Shown here piece by piece: positions 53,066-64,000 of a stretch of DNA of 64,000 nucleotides. This stretch comes from Planosporangium flavigriseum. Lineage in GTDB: Bacteria; Actinomycetota; Actinomycetes; Mycobacteriales; Micromonosporaceae. How positions within the stretch are numbered: position 1 is the stretch's first letter; the number at the start of each line of letters is the position of its first letter. A program made the position numbers and the translations under genes. The stretch covers positions 124,001 to 188,000 of the forward strand of contig NZ_JAATVW010000003.1 of NCBI RefSeq assembly GCF_011947225.1, written 5' to 3'. The notes under the pieces are model-generated. The model was not told the DNA's origin and did no database searches. It saw only the letters and a list, made by a program, of their open reading frames with translations.

Positions 53066-54512
53066 GGCGCGCCGCCGGCGACAACACCTTCTCCGGTACG
53101 GCCACGAGGTCAACCCCGGAACTGCCGGTGACCCGGGCGGCGACGAGATCGCCGGGGCGCAGCGTCGCGAGGTCCAGGCCGCCGTCGACCAGCGTCGTGG
53201 AGCCGTCCACCTCCGGCGCCTGGTGCGCCGCCCGGCCCTCGATCTCGTCCCCCTCGATCGAGTCGACCAGCACTTCGACGGTCGAGCCAACCCGGTCCTC
53301 GGCCCGCTGCGCGCACAGCTGCTCGACCAGGTCGGTGACCTTCTGGTACCGACGCCGGATCGTGTCGGACCGGACCTTACCGGGCAAGGTCGCCGCCTCG
53401 GTGCCGTCCTCGTCGCTGTAGGCGAAGACGCCGACCGCATCCAGCCGCGCCGCCTCCAGGAAGCGCACCAGCTCGTCGACGTCGGCGCGGGTCTCGCCGG
53501 GGAAGCCCACGATGAAGTTGGACCGGGCGCCGACCTCCGAATCGAGCGCCCGAGCGGACGCGAGCAGGTCCAGGAAACGCTCGGTCGAGCCGAACCGGCG
53601 CATCCGGCGCAGCACCGGCTCGCTGGCGTGCTGGAACGACAGGTCGAAGTAGGGTGCGACGCCGGGCGTGGTGGCGATCACCTCGACCAGGCCGGGGCGC
53701 GTCTCGGCCGGCTGGAGGTACGAGGCGCGTACGCGCACGATGCCGTCGACCGCCGCGAGCTGAGGCAGCAGCTTCTCCAGCAGCCTCGGGTCGCCCAGAT
53801 CCTTGCCGTACGAGGTCGAGTTCTCACTCACCAGGACCAGCTCCCGGACGCCTGAGCGGGCCAGCCACTCGGCCTCGGCGAGGATCTCGTCCGGCGTACG
53901 CGAGACGAACGCGCCACGGAAGCTCGGGATCGCGCAGAACGCGCAGCGCCGGTCACAGCCGGAGGCGAGCTTCAGCGAGGCGACCGGGCCGCTGTCCAGC
54001 CGGCGGCGCAGCACCCCGCGCAGGTGCGCCGGGGTGTGCTCGTCGACGGTCAGGTGACCGGGCACCACCACGTCGGCGGTACGCCGCTCGACCGGGGTCA
54101 GCGGCAGGAGGGTACGCCGGTCGCGGGGCACGTGAGACTCGATCGTGCGGCCGTCGAGCACCTCGGACAGCCGGGCCGACATGTCCGGGTAGTGGTCGAA
54201 CCCGAGCACGGCGTCCGCTTCCGGGAGGCTGTTGGCGAGCTCCCGCCCGTACCGCTCGGCCATGCAGCCGGTCGCGACCACCTTCGCACCGGTGTCGGCG
54301 GCCGCCAGCAGGGTGTCGATCGAGTCCTGCTTGGCCGACGCGACGAACCCGCAGGTGTTGACCAGCACCACGTCAGCGTCGGCCGCATCGGTGCTCACCC
54401 GCCAACCATCGGAGGCCAGCCGCGCGGCCAGCTCCTCCGAGTCGACCTCGTTACGGGCACAGCCCAGGGTGAGCAGGGCTACCCGACGGTCGCCGGCAGG
54501 AGTGTTTTGCAT
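53055..54512 (-). CDS. rimO: Ribosomal protein uS12 methylthiotransferase RimO
   Basis: This radical-SAM enzyme of 485 residues adds a methylthio group to an Asp of ribosomal protein S12. The N-terminal cluster cysteines are in [19 protein letters not shown] and GCMAER, and the radical-SAM triad is [13 protein letters not shown]-terminal TRAM-like domain follows. Both RimO and MiaB occur in this window. The ATG at 54512 is chosen; a longer frame has no support. It overlaps pgsA by 11 bases. Confidence 0.94.
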   Translation of the reverse strand: MQNTPAGDRRVALLTLGCARNEVDSEELAARLASDGWRVSTDAADADVVLVNTCGFVASAKQDSIDTLLAAADTGAKVVATGCMAERYGRELANSLPEADAVLGFDHYPDMSARLSEVLDGRTIESHVPRDRRTLLPLTPVERRTADVVVPGHLTVDEHTPAHLRGVLRRRLDSGPVASLKLASGCDRRCAFCAIPSFRGAFVSRTPDEILAEAEWLARSGVRELVLVSENSTSYGKDLGDPRLLEKLLPQLAAVDGIVRVRASYLQPAETRPGLVEVIATTPGVAPYFDLSFQHASEPVLRRMRRFGSTERFLDLLASARALDSEVGARSNFIVGFPGETRADVDELVRFLEAARLDAVGVFAYSDEDGTEAATLPGKVRSDTIRRRYQKVTDLVEQLCAQRAEDRVGSTVEVLVDSIEGDEIEGRAAHQAPEVDGSTTLVDGGLDLATLRPGDLVAARVTGSSGVDLVAVPEKVLSPAARRDG

Positions 54513-54585
54513 GCTCCGAGGGTACCGAGGCCGCACGGATTCGCCCGCACCCCACTCCTCATGATCAAGAACTCCCGTCAGCGGG

Positions 54586-57153
54586 CTACTCCCCCTCGCC
54601 TTGCAGGCTGGCCAGGATGTCAGGCAGCTCGTCCGGCTTGACGAGCACCTCACGCGCCTTCGACCCCTCCGACGGGCCGACGACCCCCCGGGTCTCCATG
54701 AGGTCCATCAGCCGGCCGGCCTTCGCGAAGCCGACCCGCAGCTTGCGCTGCAGCATCGAGGTCGACCCGAACTGCGACGTGACGACCAGCTCGACCGCCT
54801 GCATCAGCAGGTCCAGGTCGTCGCCGATGTCCTCGTCAACCTTCTTCTTTTCGCTCTCCTTGGACGCCGTGACGTCCGGGCGGAACTCCGGCTCCCGCTG
54901 CTCCTTACAGAACTTGACGACCGCGCTGATCTCCCGCTCGTCGACCCACGCGCCCTGCACCCGGATCGGCTTGGAGGCGCCCATCGGCAGGAACAGCCCG
55001 TCACCCCGGCCGATCAGCTTCTCCGCGCCGGGCTGGTCGAGGATGACTCGCGAGTCGGCAAGGCTGGAGGTGGCGAACGACAGCCGGGACGGCACGTTCG
55101 CCTTGATCAGGCCGGTGACGACGTCGACGCTGGGCCGCTGGGTCGCCAGCACCAGGTGGATGCCGGCGGCGCGGGCCAGCTGGGTGATGCGCACGATCGA
55201 GTCTTCGACGTCGCGGGGTGCGACCATCATCAGGTCGGCGAGCTCGTCGACGATCACGATCAGGTACGGGTACGGCCGCATGACCCGCTCGCTGCCGGGC
55301 GGGGCGGTGATCTGGCCGGCGCGTACCTTGCGGTTGAAGTCGTCGATGTGGCGCACGCCGTTGGCGGCCAGGTCGTCGTAGCGCATGTCCATCTCGCGCA
55401 CGACCCAGTCGAGGGCGTCAGCCGCCTTCTTCGGATTGGTCACGATCGGCGTGACCAGGTGCGGGATCCCCTCGTACACGGTGAGCTCGACCCGCTTGGG
55501 GTCGACCAGCAGCAGCCGCACCTCGTCCGGGGTGGCCCGACTCAGCAGCGACACCAGCAGCGAGTTGATGCACGACGACTTACCGGCGCCGGTCGCGCCC
55601 GCGATGAGCATGTGCGGCATCTTGGCCAGGTTGGCCACGACGTACCCGCCCTCGATGTCCTTACCGAGGCCGACCAGCAGCGGGTGGTGGTCGGACGCCG
55701 CCTCGCGGGAGCGCAGCACGTCGCCGAGCGTGACGTTCTCCCGGTCGAGGTTGGGAATCTCGATACCGACCGCGCTCTTGCCCGGGATCGGGCTCATGAT
55801 CCGCACGTCCGGCGACTTCACCGCGTACGCGATGTTCTTGGTCAGCTGGGTGATCCGCTCGACCTTGACGCCGGGGCCGACCTCGACCTCGTACCGGGTG
55901 ACCGTCGGGCCACGGGTGAAGCCGGTCACCGCGGCATCGACGTTGAACTGCTCGAACACGCCCTGCAGCGCGTTGATGACCTCGTCGTTGGCGCGGGTAC
56001 GCGCCTTCGGCGCGTCGCCCTTCGCGAGCAGGGTGGGCGGCGGCAGCTTGTAGTCGGCGTCGGTGAGCGCCAACTGCTCGGCACGGGTCGGCAGCGGCGA
56101 GTGCTCCGGCGGCGGCTTCGGCTGCTTCTCCTTCTTGCCGGCCTTCACCTCCGACCGGGACAGGACCACGGTCTCGTAGGCCGCGTAGTCGTCGTCGCCG
56201 TCGAGCGCCTGACGGTTGGACTCGTCCACCATGGCGGCGTCCAGCGCGGCCTCGGCCAGCAGCGGGTCGCCGCTCTTGGCCTGACGCCGGCGCGACGAGC
56301 GCCGCCGGCGCCCCGCTCCGGCCTCCTCGTCGTTCTCGTCGTTCTCGTCGGCCAAATCCTCGTCGATCATCTCGTCGGCGGGCGGAATGCCCATCGCGAG
56401 GTCACGCATCTGCCGCAGGCGCTGCGGGATCTGGTTGACCGGCGTCGCGGTGACCACGAGCACCCCGAACAGGCACAGCATCAGCAGCAGCGGTACCGCC
56501 ACCCAGGGGCTCACGGCGGCGGCGAGCAGCCCACCGCTCAGGCTGCCGAGCAGCCCGCCGGCCTTGTCCATCTGCTCCGGCGCGCTCGGCCGGCCGAAGG
56601 CCACGTGGAAGATGCCTGCCGCGCCCAGGAACAGCGCGGTCCAGCCCACGATGAGGCGACCCCGGCTGCCCTCTTCGCCCGGCGTACGCATGAATCGGAT
56701 CCCGCCGACGACCAGCAGGAACGGAAGCGCGATCGAAACGGAGCCGAAGAACATGCGGGTGACCTCGGACAGCCCCTGTCCCACCGGGCCGCCGGAGTTG
56801 CCCCAGATAGCGACGCCGAGCACCAGCGCCAAACCGATCAATGCCAGCCCAGCGCCGTCGCGACGATGCTCAGGCTCCAACTCCCGCGCGCTGGCAGCCT
56901 GCCGCCCCACTCCGCGGGCGACCCAGCCGATCGCGTGCGCCAGGCCCATCCACAGGCCGGCAACGGCCCGGATGATCAGGCCGAACAGTCCCCCCTGCGG
57001 CGGCCGGCGCACCGGCGCGGCCGGCCGCTGCCTCGCCGCCGCGCGGCCACTGCCGGCGGCGCCACGAGTGGACCTCGCCGCAGTGGCACGGGTGGACGAA
57101 CCGCGCGCGGAAGTGCTCGTGCGGCGCTTCGTCTGAGGGGTACGACTCGGCAC
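54586..57153 (-). CDS. ftsK: DNA translocase FtsK
   Basis: FtsK moves DNA at the division septum and helps resolve chromosome dimers. This protein of about 855 residues has a basic N-terminal tail, four membrane helices (roughly 65-230), and an acidic, Arg/Lys-rich linker. The RecA-like motor follows, with Walker [12 protein letters not shown] and Walker [14 protein letters not shown]. The C-terminal winged-helix gamma domain ([20 protein letters not shown]) recognises KOPS. The start is GTG 57153, with an ATG at 57180 as alternative. Confidence 0.92.
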   Translation of the reverse strand: MPSRTPQTKRRTSTSARGSSTRATAARSTRGAAGSGRAAARQRPAAPVRRPPQGGLFGLIIRAVAGLWMGLAHAIGWVARGVGRQAASARELEPEHRRDGAGLALIGLALVLGVAIWGNSGGPVGQGLSEVTRMFFGSVSIALPFLLVVGGIRFMRTPGEEGSRGRLIVGWTALFLGAAGIFHVAFGRPSAPEQMDKAGGLLGSLSGGLLAAAVSPWVAVPLLLMLCLFGVLVVTATPVNQIPQRLRQMRDLAMGIPPADEMIDEDLADENDENDEEAGAGRRRRSSRRRQAKSGDPLLAEAALDAAMVDESNRQALDGDDDYAAYETVVLSRSEVKAGKKEKQPKPPPEHSPLPTRAEQLALTDADYKLPPPTLLAKGDAPKARTRANDEVINALQGVFEQFNVDAAVTGFTRGPTVTRYEVEVGPGVKVERITQLTKNIAYAVKSPDVRIMSPIPGKSAVGIEIPNLDRENVTLGDVLRSREAASDHHPLLVGLGKDIEGGYVVANLAKMPHMLIAGATGAGKSSCINSLLVSLLSRATPDEVRLLLVDPKRVELTVYEGIPHLVTPIVTNPKKAADALDWVVREMDMRYDDLAANGVRHIDDFNRKVRAGQITAPPGSERVMRPYPYLIVIVDELADLMMVAPRDVEDSIVRITQLARAAGIHLVLATQRPSVDVVTGLIKANVPSRLSFATSSLADSRVILDQPGAEKLIGRGDGLFLPMGASKPIRVQGAWVDEREISAVVKFCKEQREPEFRPDVTASKESEKKKVDEDIGDDLDLLMQAVELVVTSQFGSTSMLQRKLRVGFAKAGRLMDLMETRGVVGPSEGSKAREVLVKPDELPDILASLQGEGE

Positions 57154-57189
57154 CTTGCCACCGTAACGGTGACGGTCCATGGAATGGGG

Positions 57190-57549
57190 TTAGGCGCGCC
57201 GGGAGCGCAGGCGCCGATACGCCAGCAGCCAGGAGCCGAGTACGACGAGCGCGACCAGTATGTGCACCAGCCACGTGTACCGCCCGGGATAGAGGACACC
57301 CTCGATATACGTGTCAATGAAGCCCCTCGTCAGCATAGGCTCCCCCGCCTGCTGACGGACCCAGTTCTCCGTCCAGGTCAGCGGGCAGTCCATCGAAAGC
57401 GTGCTGACGAACAGACCCCATCCGGCCGCCACGAGATGCGGCCAGAACAGCCGCGGCCAACGGATCGCGAGCAAACCACCCAGCACCACGTACGCCAGGA
57501 ACGCGACGTGCACGCCGATGACCGCACCGATCAGGACCCGGTACGCCAT
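57190..57549 (-). CDS. DUF2784 family membrane protein
   Basis: This 119-residue protein has three to four hydrophobic segments and the conserved DUF2784 sequence, including STLSMDCPLTWTENWVRQQAG. It is an inner-membrane protein of unknown function. The start ATG at 57549 gives MAYRVLIGAVIGVHVAFLAY. It lies 36 bases upstream of ftsK on the same strand, downstream of RNase J, so it could be co-transcribed with both. Confidence 0.88.
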   Translation of the reverse strand: MAYRVLIGAVIGVHVAFLAYVVLGGLLAIRWPRLFWPHLVAAGWGLFVSTLSMDCPLTWTENWVRQQAGEPMLTRGFIDTYIEGVLYPGRYTWLVHILVALVVLGSWLLAYRRLRSRRA

Positions 57550-57625
57550 GACGCCAGCGTATGACCTTGGCTGTGCCTACCGCTGCGCCCGTTCGGCAAC
57601 GAACACGCCGCCCCCCAGGCGGAGC

Positions 57626-59310
<1,685 letters not shown>

Positions 59311-59314
<4 letters not shown>

Positions 59315-60285
59315 TCGTCGACTCCCAGGTGGTGCGTGGTCAACGCGTAGGACTCGATAGCAGCAGCGCGGTTGGCATCACCGAGGGTGAGGCCGGCCGC
59401 GGCGCAGTCCTCGCGTAGCCGGGCGATCTCGGCCGGGTTGACCTCGCACAGCGGTGGACGGACCGGCCCGGCGGGCAGCCCCTCCAGCATGAGCGCCGCC
59501 TTCGCCAGGATGACCCCCTGGGTGCGGAAGAAACCCTCGTAGACCGGCAGCAGCTTGTGGTGCAGTTCGAGCGCGCGCGCGACCTCGCCGGCCTCGTACG
59601 CCTGGATCATTTCCTTGGTCTGGCGACCGAACAGGTGCGTCGGCACCCCGACGACCCCGACCGCGCCGACGGACAGCAGCGGCAGCGTCAGCTTGTCCTC
59701 GCCGGAGTAGACGGCCAGGTCGGTGCACTTGGTGACCCAGGCGGTCGCGGCCAGGTCACCCTTCGCGTCCTTCACCGCCACGATGCGCTCGTGCTCGGCC
59801 AGTTGCACCATCGTCTCGGTGTGGATGGCCGTCCCGGTGCGCCCCGGGATGTCGTACACCATCATCGGCAGGCCGCACTGGTCGGCGACGGTACGGAAGT
59901 GGTACAGGATGCCACTCTGCGGCGGCTTGTTGTAGTACGGCGTGACCACGAGGGTGCCGTGCGCCCCGGCCTTCTCGGCGGCGCGGGCCAGGTCGACGGT
60001 GTGGCGGGTGTCGTTGGTGCCGACCCCGGCGATCACACGTGCACGGTCTCCGACGGCCTCCAGGACCGCCCGCAGCACGGCGTCCTTCTCGGCGTCGGTG
60101 GTCGTGGCCGACTCGCCCGTGGTGCCGTTGACCACCAGACCGTCGTTACCCTGCTCGTCGACGAGGTAGGTCGCCAACCGCGCGGCGCCGTCGGTGTCGA
60201 GCGAACCATCCGCGTGGAACGGCGTCACCATGGCGGTGACGAGGCGGCCGAAAGGCCGACGCGCATCGAGAGCAGTACGGGTCAT
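59311..60285 (-). CDS. dapA: 4-hydroxy-tetrahydrodipicolinate synthase
   Basis: This 324-residue TIM-barrel enzyme condenses pyruvate with aspartate semialdehyde at the start of lysine and DAP synthesis. It has the Schiff-base lysine in AVKDAKGDL, the catalytic Tyr in VVTPYYNKPPQ, and GTTGESATTT. The ATG at 60285 is used; three more codons upstream are possible. It is coupled to rnj by a GTGA overlap. It complements dapF at the left end of the window. Confidence 0.94.
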
Positions 60286-60347
60286 AGAACACAACCTAGC
60301 GTGCGCCCGTCAGCGCCTATTTCAGCCCTCAACCTCCGCACCGTCGA

Positions 60348-61100
60348 TCACGCCTCCCATGCGTACGGACTCGCCGCGATCTCCGTGCCGTCGGCGAGCG
60401 CGGAGATGGTGAAGTCCCCGAACACGTTGGGCGCCACCCGTTGCAACTCACGCAGGCACCCCACGGCGACCTGCCGCATCTCCACGTCGGCGTGCTCCGT
60501 GGCACGTACCGCCACGAAGTGCCGCCAGGCCCGGTAGTTGCCGGTCACCACCATGCGGGTCTCGGCAGCGCCGGGAAGCACCGCCCGCGCCGCCTGCCGG
60601 GCCTGCTTACGCCGCAGGATGGCCCCTTGTCCGTCAGCGAACTTCCGCTCCAACCCCTCCAGGATCTCATGGTAGGCGCGCACGCTCGCCTCCGCCGTCT
60701 CCACGAACTTCTTGTGCAGTTCAGGGTCGGAGGCGATGACGTCCGGCTCCACGATTTCGGCGTCCGGTTCGGCCAGGTACCGCGGGGAGAGCTCCGAGTA
60801 CGACAGGTGGCGGTGGCGGACCAGCTGGTGGCCGAGCGCCCGGGAAATGCCGGTGAGGTAGAACGTGGCGACGCCGTGTTCGAGCACCGACAGGTGGCCC
60901 ACCTCGATGATGTGCCGCAGGAATCCGGCGTTGGTCGCGGTCGCGGGTACCGGCTTGTCCCAGGACTGGTAGCAGGACCGGCCGGCGAACTCCGCGAGGG
61001 CCTGGCCACCCTCCGCGTCGGTGGACCACGGCACGTCGTCGGGCGCCTCGAAATGCGTCCACCCGACGATCCGTACCTGCGGCGAAACCACCTTGGCCAC
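60348..61100 (-). CDS. thyX: FAD-dependent thymidylate synthase
   Basis: ThyX makes dTMP from dUMP with FAD and methylene-tetrahydrofolate. The 250-residue protein has the ThyX motif RHRHLSYSE and a later [21 protein letters not shown] strong AAGGAGG ribosome site precedes the GTG start at 61100. The family is common in actinobacteria, alone or beside ThyA. It is upstream of dapA, with a 62-base gap, on the same strand. Confidence 0.95.
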   Translation of the reverse strand: MAKVVSPQVRIVGWTHFEAPDDVPWSTDAEGGQALAEFAGRSCYQSWDKPVPATATNAGFLRHIIEVGHLSVLEHGVATFYLTGISRALGHQLVRHRHLSYSELSPRYLAEPDAEIVEPDVIASDPELHKKFVETAEASVRAYHEILEGLERKFADGQGAILRRKQARQAARAVLPGAAETRMVVTGNYRAWRHFVAVRATEHADVEMRQVAVGCLRELQRVAPNVFGDFTISALADGTEIAASPYAWEA

Positions 61101-61177
61101 GACTGCCTCCTTCTTGCGCGGACCGTCACCAGGCTAGTCGGCCACCTGGTGACGCACCTTTGACGCCGGCTTGCCGC

Positions 61178-61214
61178 TTGACTGACGTCATTTGTGGCGT
61201 CATATTGATGTCAT
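61178..61214 (+). promoter_or_regulatory. Promoter with tandem operator for the ribbon-helix-helix gene
   Basis: TTGACT (61178-61183), then 17 bases, then CATATT (61201-61206) forms a promoter whose start would be at the ATG itself (61213), so the transcript may be leaderless. Three G(A/G)(C/T)GTCAT repeats at 61184, 61196 and 61207 (11-12 bases apart) overlap it, as for a self-repressing ribbon-helix-helix protein. Confidence 0.5.
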
Positions 61215-61710
61215 GGATCTCAGCCCGTACCTTGAAGCGCTCCGCCGGGACCTCGCAGCGGCCGCCGCCCCTGGCGGACCGGACGTGACGCGGGCCGCCG
61301 AACTCCTCGCGGGGTCACTGGAGGCCGCCGTCCGGCTGTGCCTGCTGGAGGCCCTGTCCGACGCCACTGCTGAGATCACGACGCAGTTGGACTCCGCGAG
61401 CGTCGAGGTACGGCTCCGCGGCCGGGAAGCTGATCTCGTCGTCACCGAGACGCCCCAGTTCACCGCCCCTGCGCCACCCCCGCCGCCCGCGGGCGACGCC
61501 GGTGACCTCGCCCGCATCACGCTCAGGCTGCCCGAACCGCTCAAGGAGCACGTCGAGCACGCTGCGACCGCCGAAGGCATGTCCGTCAACGCCTGGCTGG
61601 TGCGCGCGATCTCCGGGGCGCTCTACGCCGGGACGCACCGGCCGCCCGTACCCCCCACACCGCCCCGACCGCAGCGCGGCCGCCGCATCACCGGATTCGC
61701 CCAGTCCTGA
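61213..61710 (+). CDS. HicB/Arc-type ribbon-helix-helix protein
   Basis: This 165-residue protein has an Ala-rich N-terminal helix, a Pro-rich linker, and a C-terminal ribbon-helix-helix-like unit ITLRLPEPLKEHVEHAATAEGMSVNAWLVRAISGAL. That signature fits HicB/Arc antitoxin-type DNA-binding proteins. No toxin gene is adjacent; the next gene is DUF4097. The start is ATG at 61213, which overlaps its own operator. A basic, Pro/Arg tail ends the protein. It probably autoregulates. Confidence 0.75.
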   Translation: MDLSPYLEALRRDLAAAAAPGGPDVTRAAELLAGSLEAAVRLCLLEALSDATAEITTQLDSASVEVRLRGREADLVVTETPQFTAPAPPPPPAGDAGDLARITLRLPEPLKEHVEHAATAEGMSVNAWLVRAISGALYAGTHRPPVPPTPPRPQRGRRITGFAQS

Positions 61711-61731
61711 GATTTCTGCGAGGAGACCACG

Positions 61732-62541
61732 ATGTACGAGTTCGACTGCCCCGAGCCCATCACCCTGGCATTACGCATCGCCGGCGGCGATGCCGAGATC
61801 ATCGCCGAGGAGCGGCGCGACGCCACCGTGGAGGTCGGCCCGGCCGACAACAGCGAGGCCTCCCGCGACGCGGCCGCCCGCACCCGGGTGGAGCTTCACG
61901 ACGGCACCCTGCACATCGAGGCTCCGGAGTGGACCGGCTGGCTGTTCCGGCGCGGTCCACGGGTGCGGATGAGCGTACGCCTGCCGCACGACTGCGCGCT
62001 CGCCGTCAAGGTCGCCTCGGCCGACATCCGCGCGACCGGCCGCTACCGGAGCGCGAGTGTGACCTCCGCCTCCGGCGACGCCGACATCGAGTACGTCACC
62101 GGAGACGCCTCGGTCCACGCCGCCAGCGGCGACTTCCGGGTCGGCCGCGTCGACGGCAATCTCAAGATCAACACTGCCTCCGGCGACATCACCGTCGGGT
62201 ACGTGGGCGGCGACAGCATCGCCCACTCCGCCAGCGGGGACATCGCCGTCGACCACGCCGGAGGGTCGCTGCGGGCCACGACGGCGTCCGGCGACATCGC
62301 CGTGCGTACGGCGACCACCGGCACCGTACGCGCGAACTCCGCCTCCGGCGACGTCAGCATCGGCGTGGCCGCGGGTACCGGAGTGTGGCTCGACCTGAGC
62401 TCGATCTCCGGCGACACCCGCACCGACCTGACCATGCCGGCGGGCTACGCCGACCAGTCCGCCGCCACGCTCACCCTGCAGGTGCGCACCGTCAGCGGCG
62501 ACATCGACGTGCACCGCGCCACCGTGCCGGCCGCGGCCTGA
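61732..62541 (+). CDS. DUF4097 beta-strand repeat protein
   Basis: This 269-residue protein has the DUF4097 repeats, with SASGDI/TASGDI motifs recurring about every 20 residues from residue 113 onward. This predicts a right-handed beta-helix. It has no signal peptide or membrane helix. Related genes often accompany regulators or envelope-stress proteins, and their function is unknown. It starts 21 bases after the ribbon-helix-helix gene, so the two are probably an operon under its repression. Confidence 0.88.
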   Translation: MYEFDCPEPITLALRIAGGDAEIIAEERRDATVEVGPADNSEASRDAAARTRVELHDGTLHIEAPEWTGWLFRRGPRVRMSVRLPHDCALAVKVASADIRATGRYRSASVTSASGDADIEYVTGDASVHAASGDFRVGRVDGNLKINTASGDITVGYVGGDSIAHSASGDIAVDHAGGSLRATTASGDIAVRTATTGTVRANSASGDVSIGVAAGTGVWLDLSSISGDTRTDLTMPAGYADQSAATLTLQVRTVSGDIDVHRATVPAAA

Positions 62542-62580
62542 GCCCTGCGTCTCACGGCCGGCCCAGTCCGGGGTCGACCG

Positions 62581-63093
62581 TCAGACGTAAAGCCAGGTGA
62601 ACGGCGCCCAGGGCAGGTTACGCAGGACCGAGAAGACGAACCAGACGGCGAGGAACATCGACAGCGTCATCGGCGACAGCCGGAACGCCGGTAGCACGTC
62701 CCGCTTGAGCACCAGCCTGGCCGCCCAGGCCACGTACATGTACAGCAGGAACGGCACCGCGAACACGAACAGAGCGTGGTTACGGGCGGCCTGCGGCAGG
62801 TTGCCGTGCAGCAGGTACCAGAACGCGCGGGTGCCGCCGCAGCCCGGGCAGTCGAAGCCGGTGGTGAGCTTGAGCAGACACGTGGGCGGAGAGTACGGAT
62901 CCGACGTGGTCGGGTCGGCGACCAGCACGTAGCCCACCGCACCGGCGAAGCAGGTCGCGATCGCGGCCGGAGCGGCCCACCCCGGCGTACGCTCGGCGGT
63001 CTTCAGAACGAACCGGCTGAACCTGCTGGGTCGGGGCAGCGGGTACGGCGGCACCGGCTGCGCTACAGCCGCCTGCTCGCTGGTCTGGCTCAT
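62581..63093 (-). CDS. DUF2752 membrane protein
   Basis: This is a membrane protein of about 170 residues with three hydrophobic segments. The DUF2752 motif includes FDCPGCGGTRAFWYLLHGN, with its paired cysteines. The function is unknown. The ATG at 63093 has GAGG six bases upstream. A GTG at 63147, overlapping the preceding stop as GTGA, is an alternative that would add 18 residues. It converges on DUF4097. Confidence 0.85.
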   Translation of the reverse strand: MSQTSEQAAVAQPVPPYPLPRPSRFSRFVLKTAERTPGWAAPAAIATCFAGAVGYVLVADPTTSDPYSPPTCLLKLTTGFDCPGCGGTRAFWYLLHGNLPQAARNHALFVFAVPFLLYMYVAWAARLVLKRDVLPAFRLSPMTLSMFLAVWFVFSVLRNLPWAPFTWLYV

Positions 63094-63143
63094 CGCTGCC
63101 TCGCCGGGGCTCGAAGGGTGGGATTCCACATGGGCGATCGACT

Positions 63144-64000
63144 TCACGGTACACCGGCGGCCCGCGCGGCCGGCTCAACCGAGCGCGCCGGCTCAACCGA
63201 GCGCGCCGGCTCAACCGAGGCACGCAACGCAACGGCCAGCGGCTCCGCGAAATCGCCGCCCTCCGGCGCCGCCACGGCGTCCAGCTCCAGCCACCCCGCC
63301 AGGCGGGACAGCTCGGCCGCCAACGCCTCGGCCACCTCCCCCGGCGCGGGGTGGCCACGCCCCGCCCGGCCCGCCGGGGCCGGCTCGATCCAGGCGGCGG
63401 GCACCCGCAACAGGCCGGCCTGCCGGTCGGCCTTCAGGTCAACTCGGGCGACGAGGCGGTCACCGAGCAGGAACGGCAGCACGTAGTAGCCGTGGACCCG
63501 CTGGGCGGCCGGCACGTAGATCTCGATCCGGTAGCGGAAGCCGAACAGCCGCTCGGTGCGCGCCCGTTCCCACACGAGCGGGTCGAACGGGCTGACCAGG
63601 GCCGCCGCGTTGATCCACCGGGGTTGCCGGGCCTCGGCGTGCAGGTAGGCCGGCTGCGACCAGCCCTCGACCGTCACCGGCACCAGTTCGCCGGCCTCGA
63701 CCAGGTCGGCGACGGCGGACCGACTGGCGGCCGGCGGCAGGCGGAAGTAGTCGCGGAGGTCCTTCTCGACCGCCACGCCCAGGGCGCGCGCGGCGACCCG
63801 GACGAGGTCGCGCTGCGCGTCGGCCGGCGTCGGGGTCGGCGCGTCCAGCACCGCCCGGGGCAGCACCCGCTCCGGCACGTCGTACACCCGCGCCCAGGCA
63901 CCGTTCCGCCGCGCCGCCAGCACCTCTCCCCGCCAGAAGAGCCACTCGAGCGCCGTCTTCACGTCGCTCCAGTTCCAACCCCAGTGCTCACGCCGGATCG
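63144..64000 (-). CDS. YcaQ-like winged-helix DNA glycosylase family protein (cut by window edge)
   Basis: The frame runs to the right edge, so the N terminus is outside the window. The visible 285 or so residues match the winged-helix YcaQ/AlkX family: [71 protein letters not shown]. In Escherichia coli this protein unhooks interstrand DNA crosslinks. The C-terminal part has an 18-bp tandem repeat giving [12 protein letters not shown]. The catalytic QxD motif lies upstream or cannot be placed here. Confidence 0.83.
   Translation of the reverse strand, partial: IRREHWGWNWSDVKTALEWLFWRGEVLAARRNGAWARVYDVPERVLPRAVLDAPTPTPADAQRDLVRVAARALGVAVEKDLRDYFRLPPAASRSAVADLVEAGELVPVTVEGWSQPAYLHAEARQPRWINAAALVSPFDPLVWERARTERLFGFRYRIEIYVPAAQRVHGYYVLPFLLGDRLVARVDLKADRQAGLLRVPAAWIEPAPAGRAGRGHPAPGEVAEALAAELSRLAGWLELDAVAAPEGGDFAEPLAVALRASVEPARSVEPARSVEPAARAAGVP
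63170..63220. repeat. 18-bp tandem repeat (about 2.8 copies) in the YcaQ-like gene
   Basis: The unit ccggctcaaccgagcgcg occurs at 63170 and 63188, and partly at 63206. It encodes SVEPAR repeats near the C terminus of the YcaQ-like protein, just before its stop. Being a multiple of three, it keeps the frame. Confidence 0.85.

Overview
The window is GC-rich actinobacterial chromosome. Gene content and order point to a member of the Micromonosporaceae (Micromonospora-like): dapF-miaA, miaB with gluABCD, RNase Y, recX-recA-DUF3046, and a phage-shock locus (pgsA, cinA, clgR, pspA, pspM) arranged much as in Mycobacterium. Genes are tightly packed, with many ATGA/GTGA stop-start overlaps and GTG/TTG starts. 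I saw no rRNA, tRNA or CRISPR array.

Layout. 1-17.2 kb is mostly core: the end of malic enzyme, dapF, miaA, a shrunken ORF where relatives carry an extradiol-dioxygenase-like gene, a DUF349 protein, a phosphatase, miaB, the glutamate ABC transporter gluABCD, RNase Y, recX-recA, DUF3046, an MFS exporter and an acyl-CoA dehydrogenase. 17.3-18.1 kb holds a lipoprotein gene. At 18.08-26.14 kb a UdgX-type uracil-DNA glycosylase gene is cut in two by a 7.38-kb mobile element (18470-25851).

The element carries three overlapping tyrosine-recombinase genes plus a small DUF6262/TnpC-like gene. It has 58-bp terminal inverted repeats and is flanked by a 6-bp direct repeat (gaccgc). Removing one copy of that repeat restores a 225-residue UdgX exactly in frame. 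As cargo it carries an intact second UdgX-like gene of 227 residues. That copy has one silent change in the insertion core and Gly instead of the covalent His of the UdgX signature motif. Nested in the element is a 695-bp unit with IS5-like inverted ends and a TAA duplication, containing a HAD-family gene. The trio plus helper, the 6-bp core and the insertion into a DNA-repair gene recall Tn554 (in radC) and recombinase-in-trio elements. A recoded replacement of the target gene makes this the most interesting part of the window.

26-30.5 kb is accessory: a MocR regulator divergent from a flavin-oxidoreductase/acetyltransferase fusion, a DUF4240 protein, a 24-bp tandem repeat, and a SLATT-domain membrane protein that ends inside the repeat. 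30.5-46.9 kb holds lhr, an F420-type oxidoreductase, a class A penicillin-binding protein, a SAM hydrolase, a glycogen-debranching-like enzyme, a Ni/Co ECF transporter (cbiMN-Q-O) behind a Nur-like box, an acyltransferase, a GNAT and nei2. 46.9-53 kb is the envelope-stress locus with two extra genes between clgR and pspA. 53-61.1 kb holds rimO, ftsK, DUF2784, RNase J, dapA and thyX. The right end has a ribbon-helix-helix protein, DUF4097, DUF2752 and the truncated start of a YcaQ-like gene.

Functional themes are DNA and RNA maintenance (recA/recX, UdgX, Nei2, Lhr, YcaQ, RNases Y and J, MiaA/MiaB), lysine and cell-wall supply (DapA, DapF, PBP, FtsK), and envelope-stress response.
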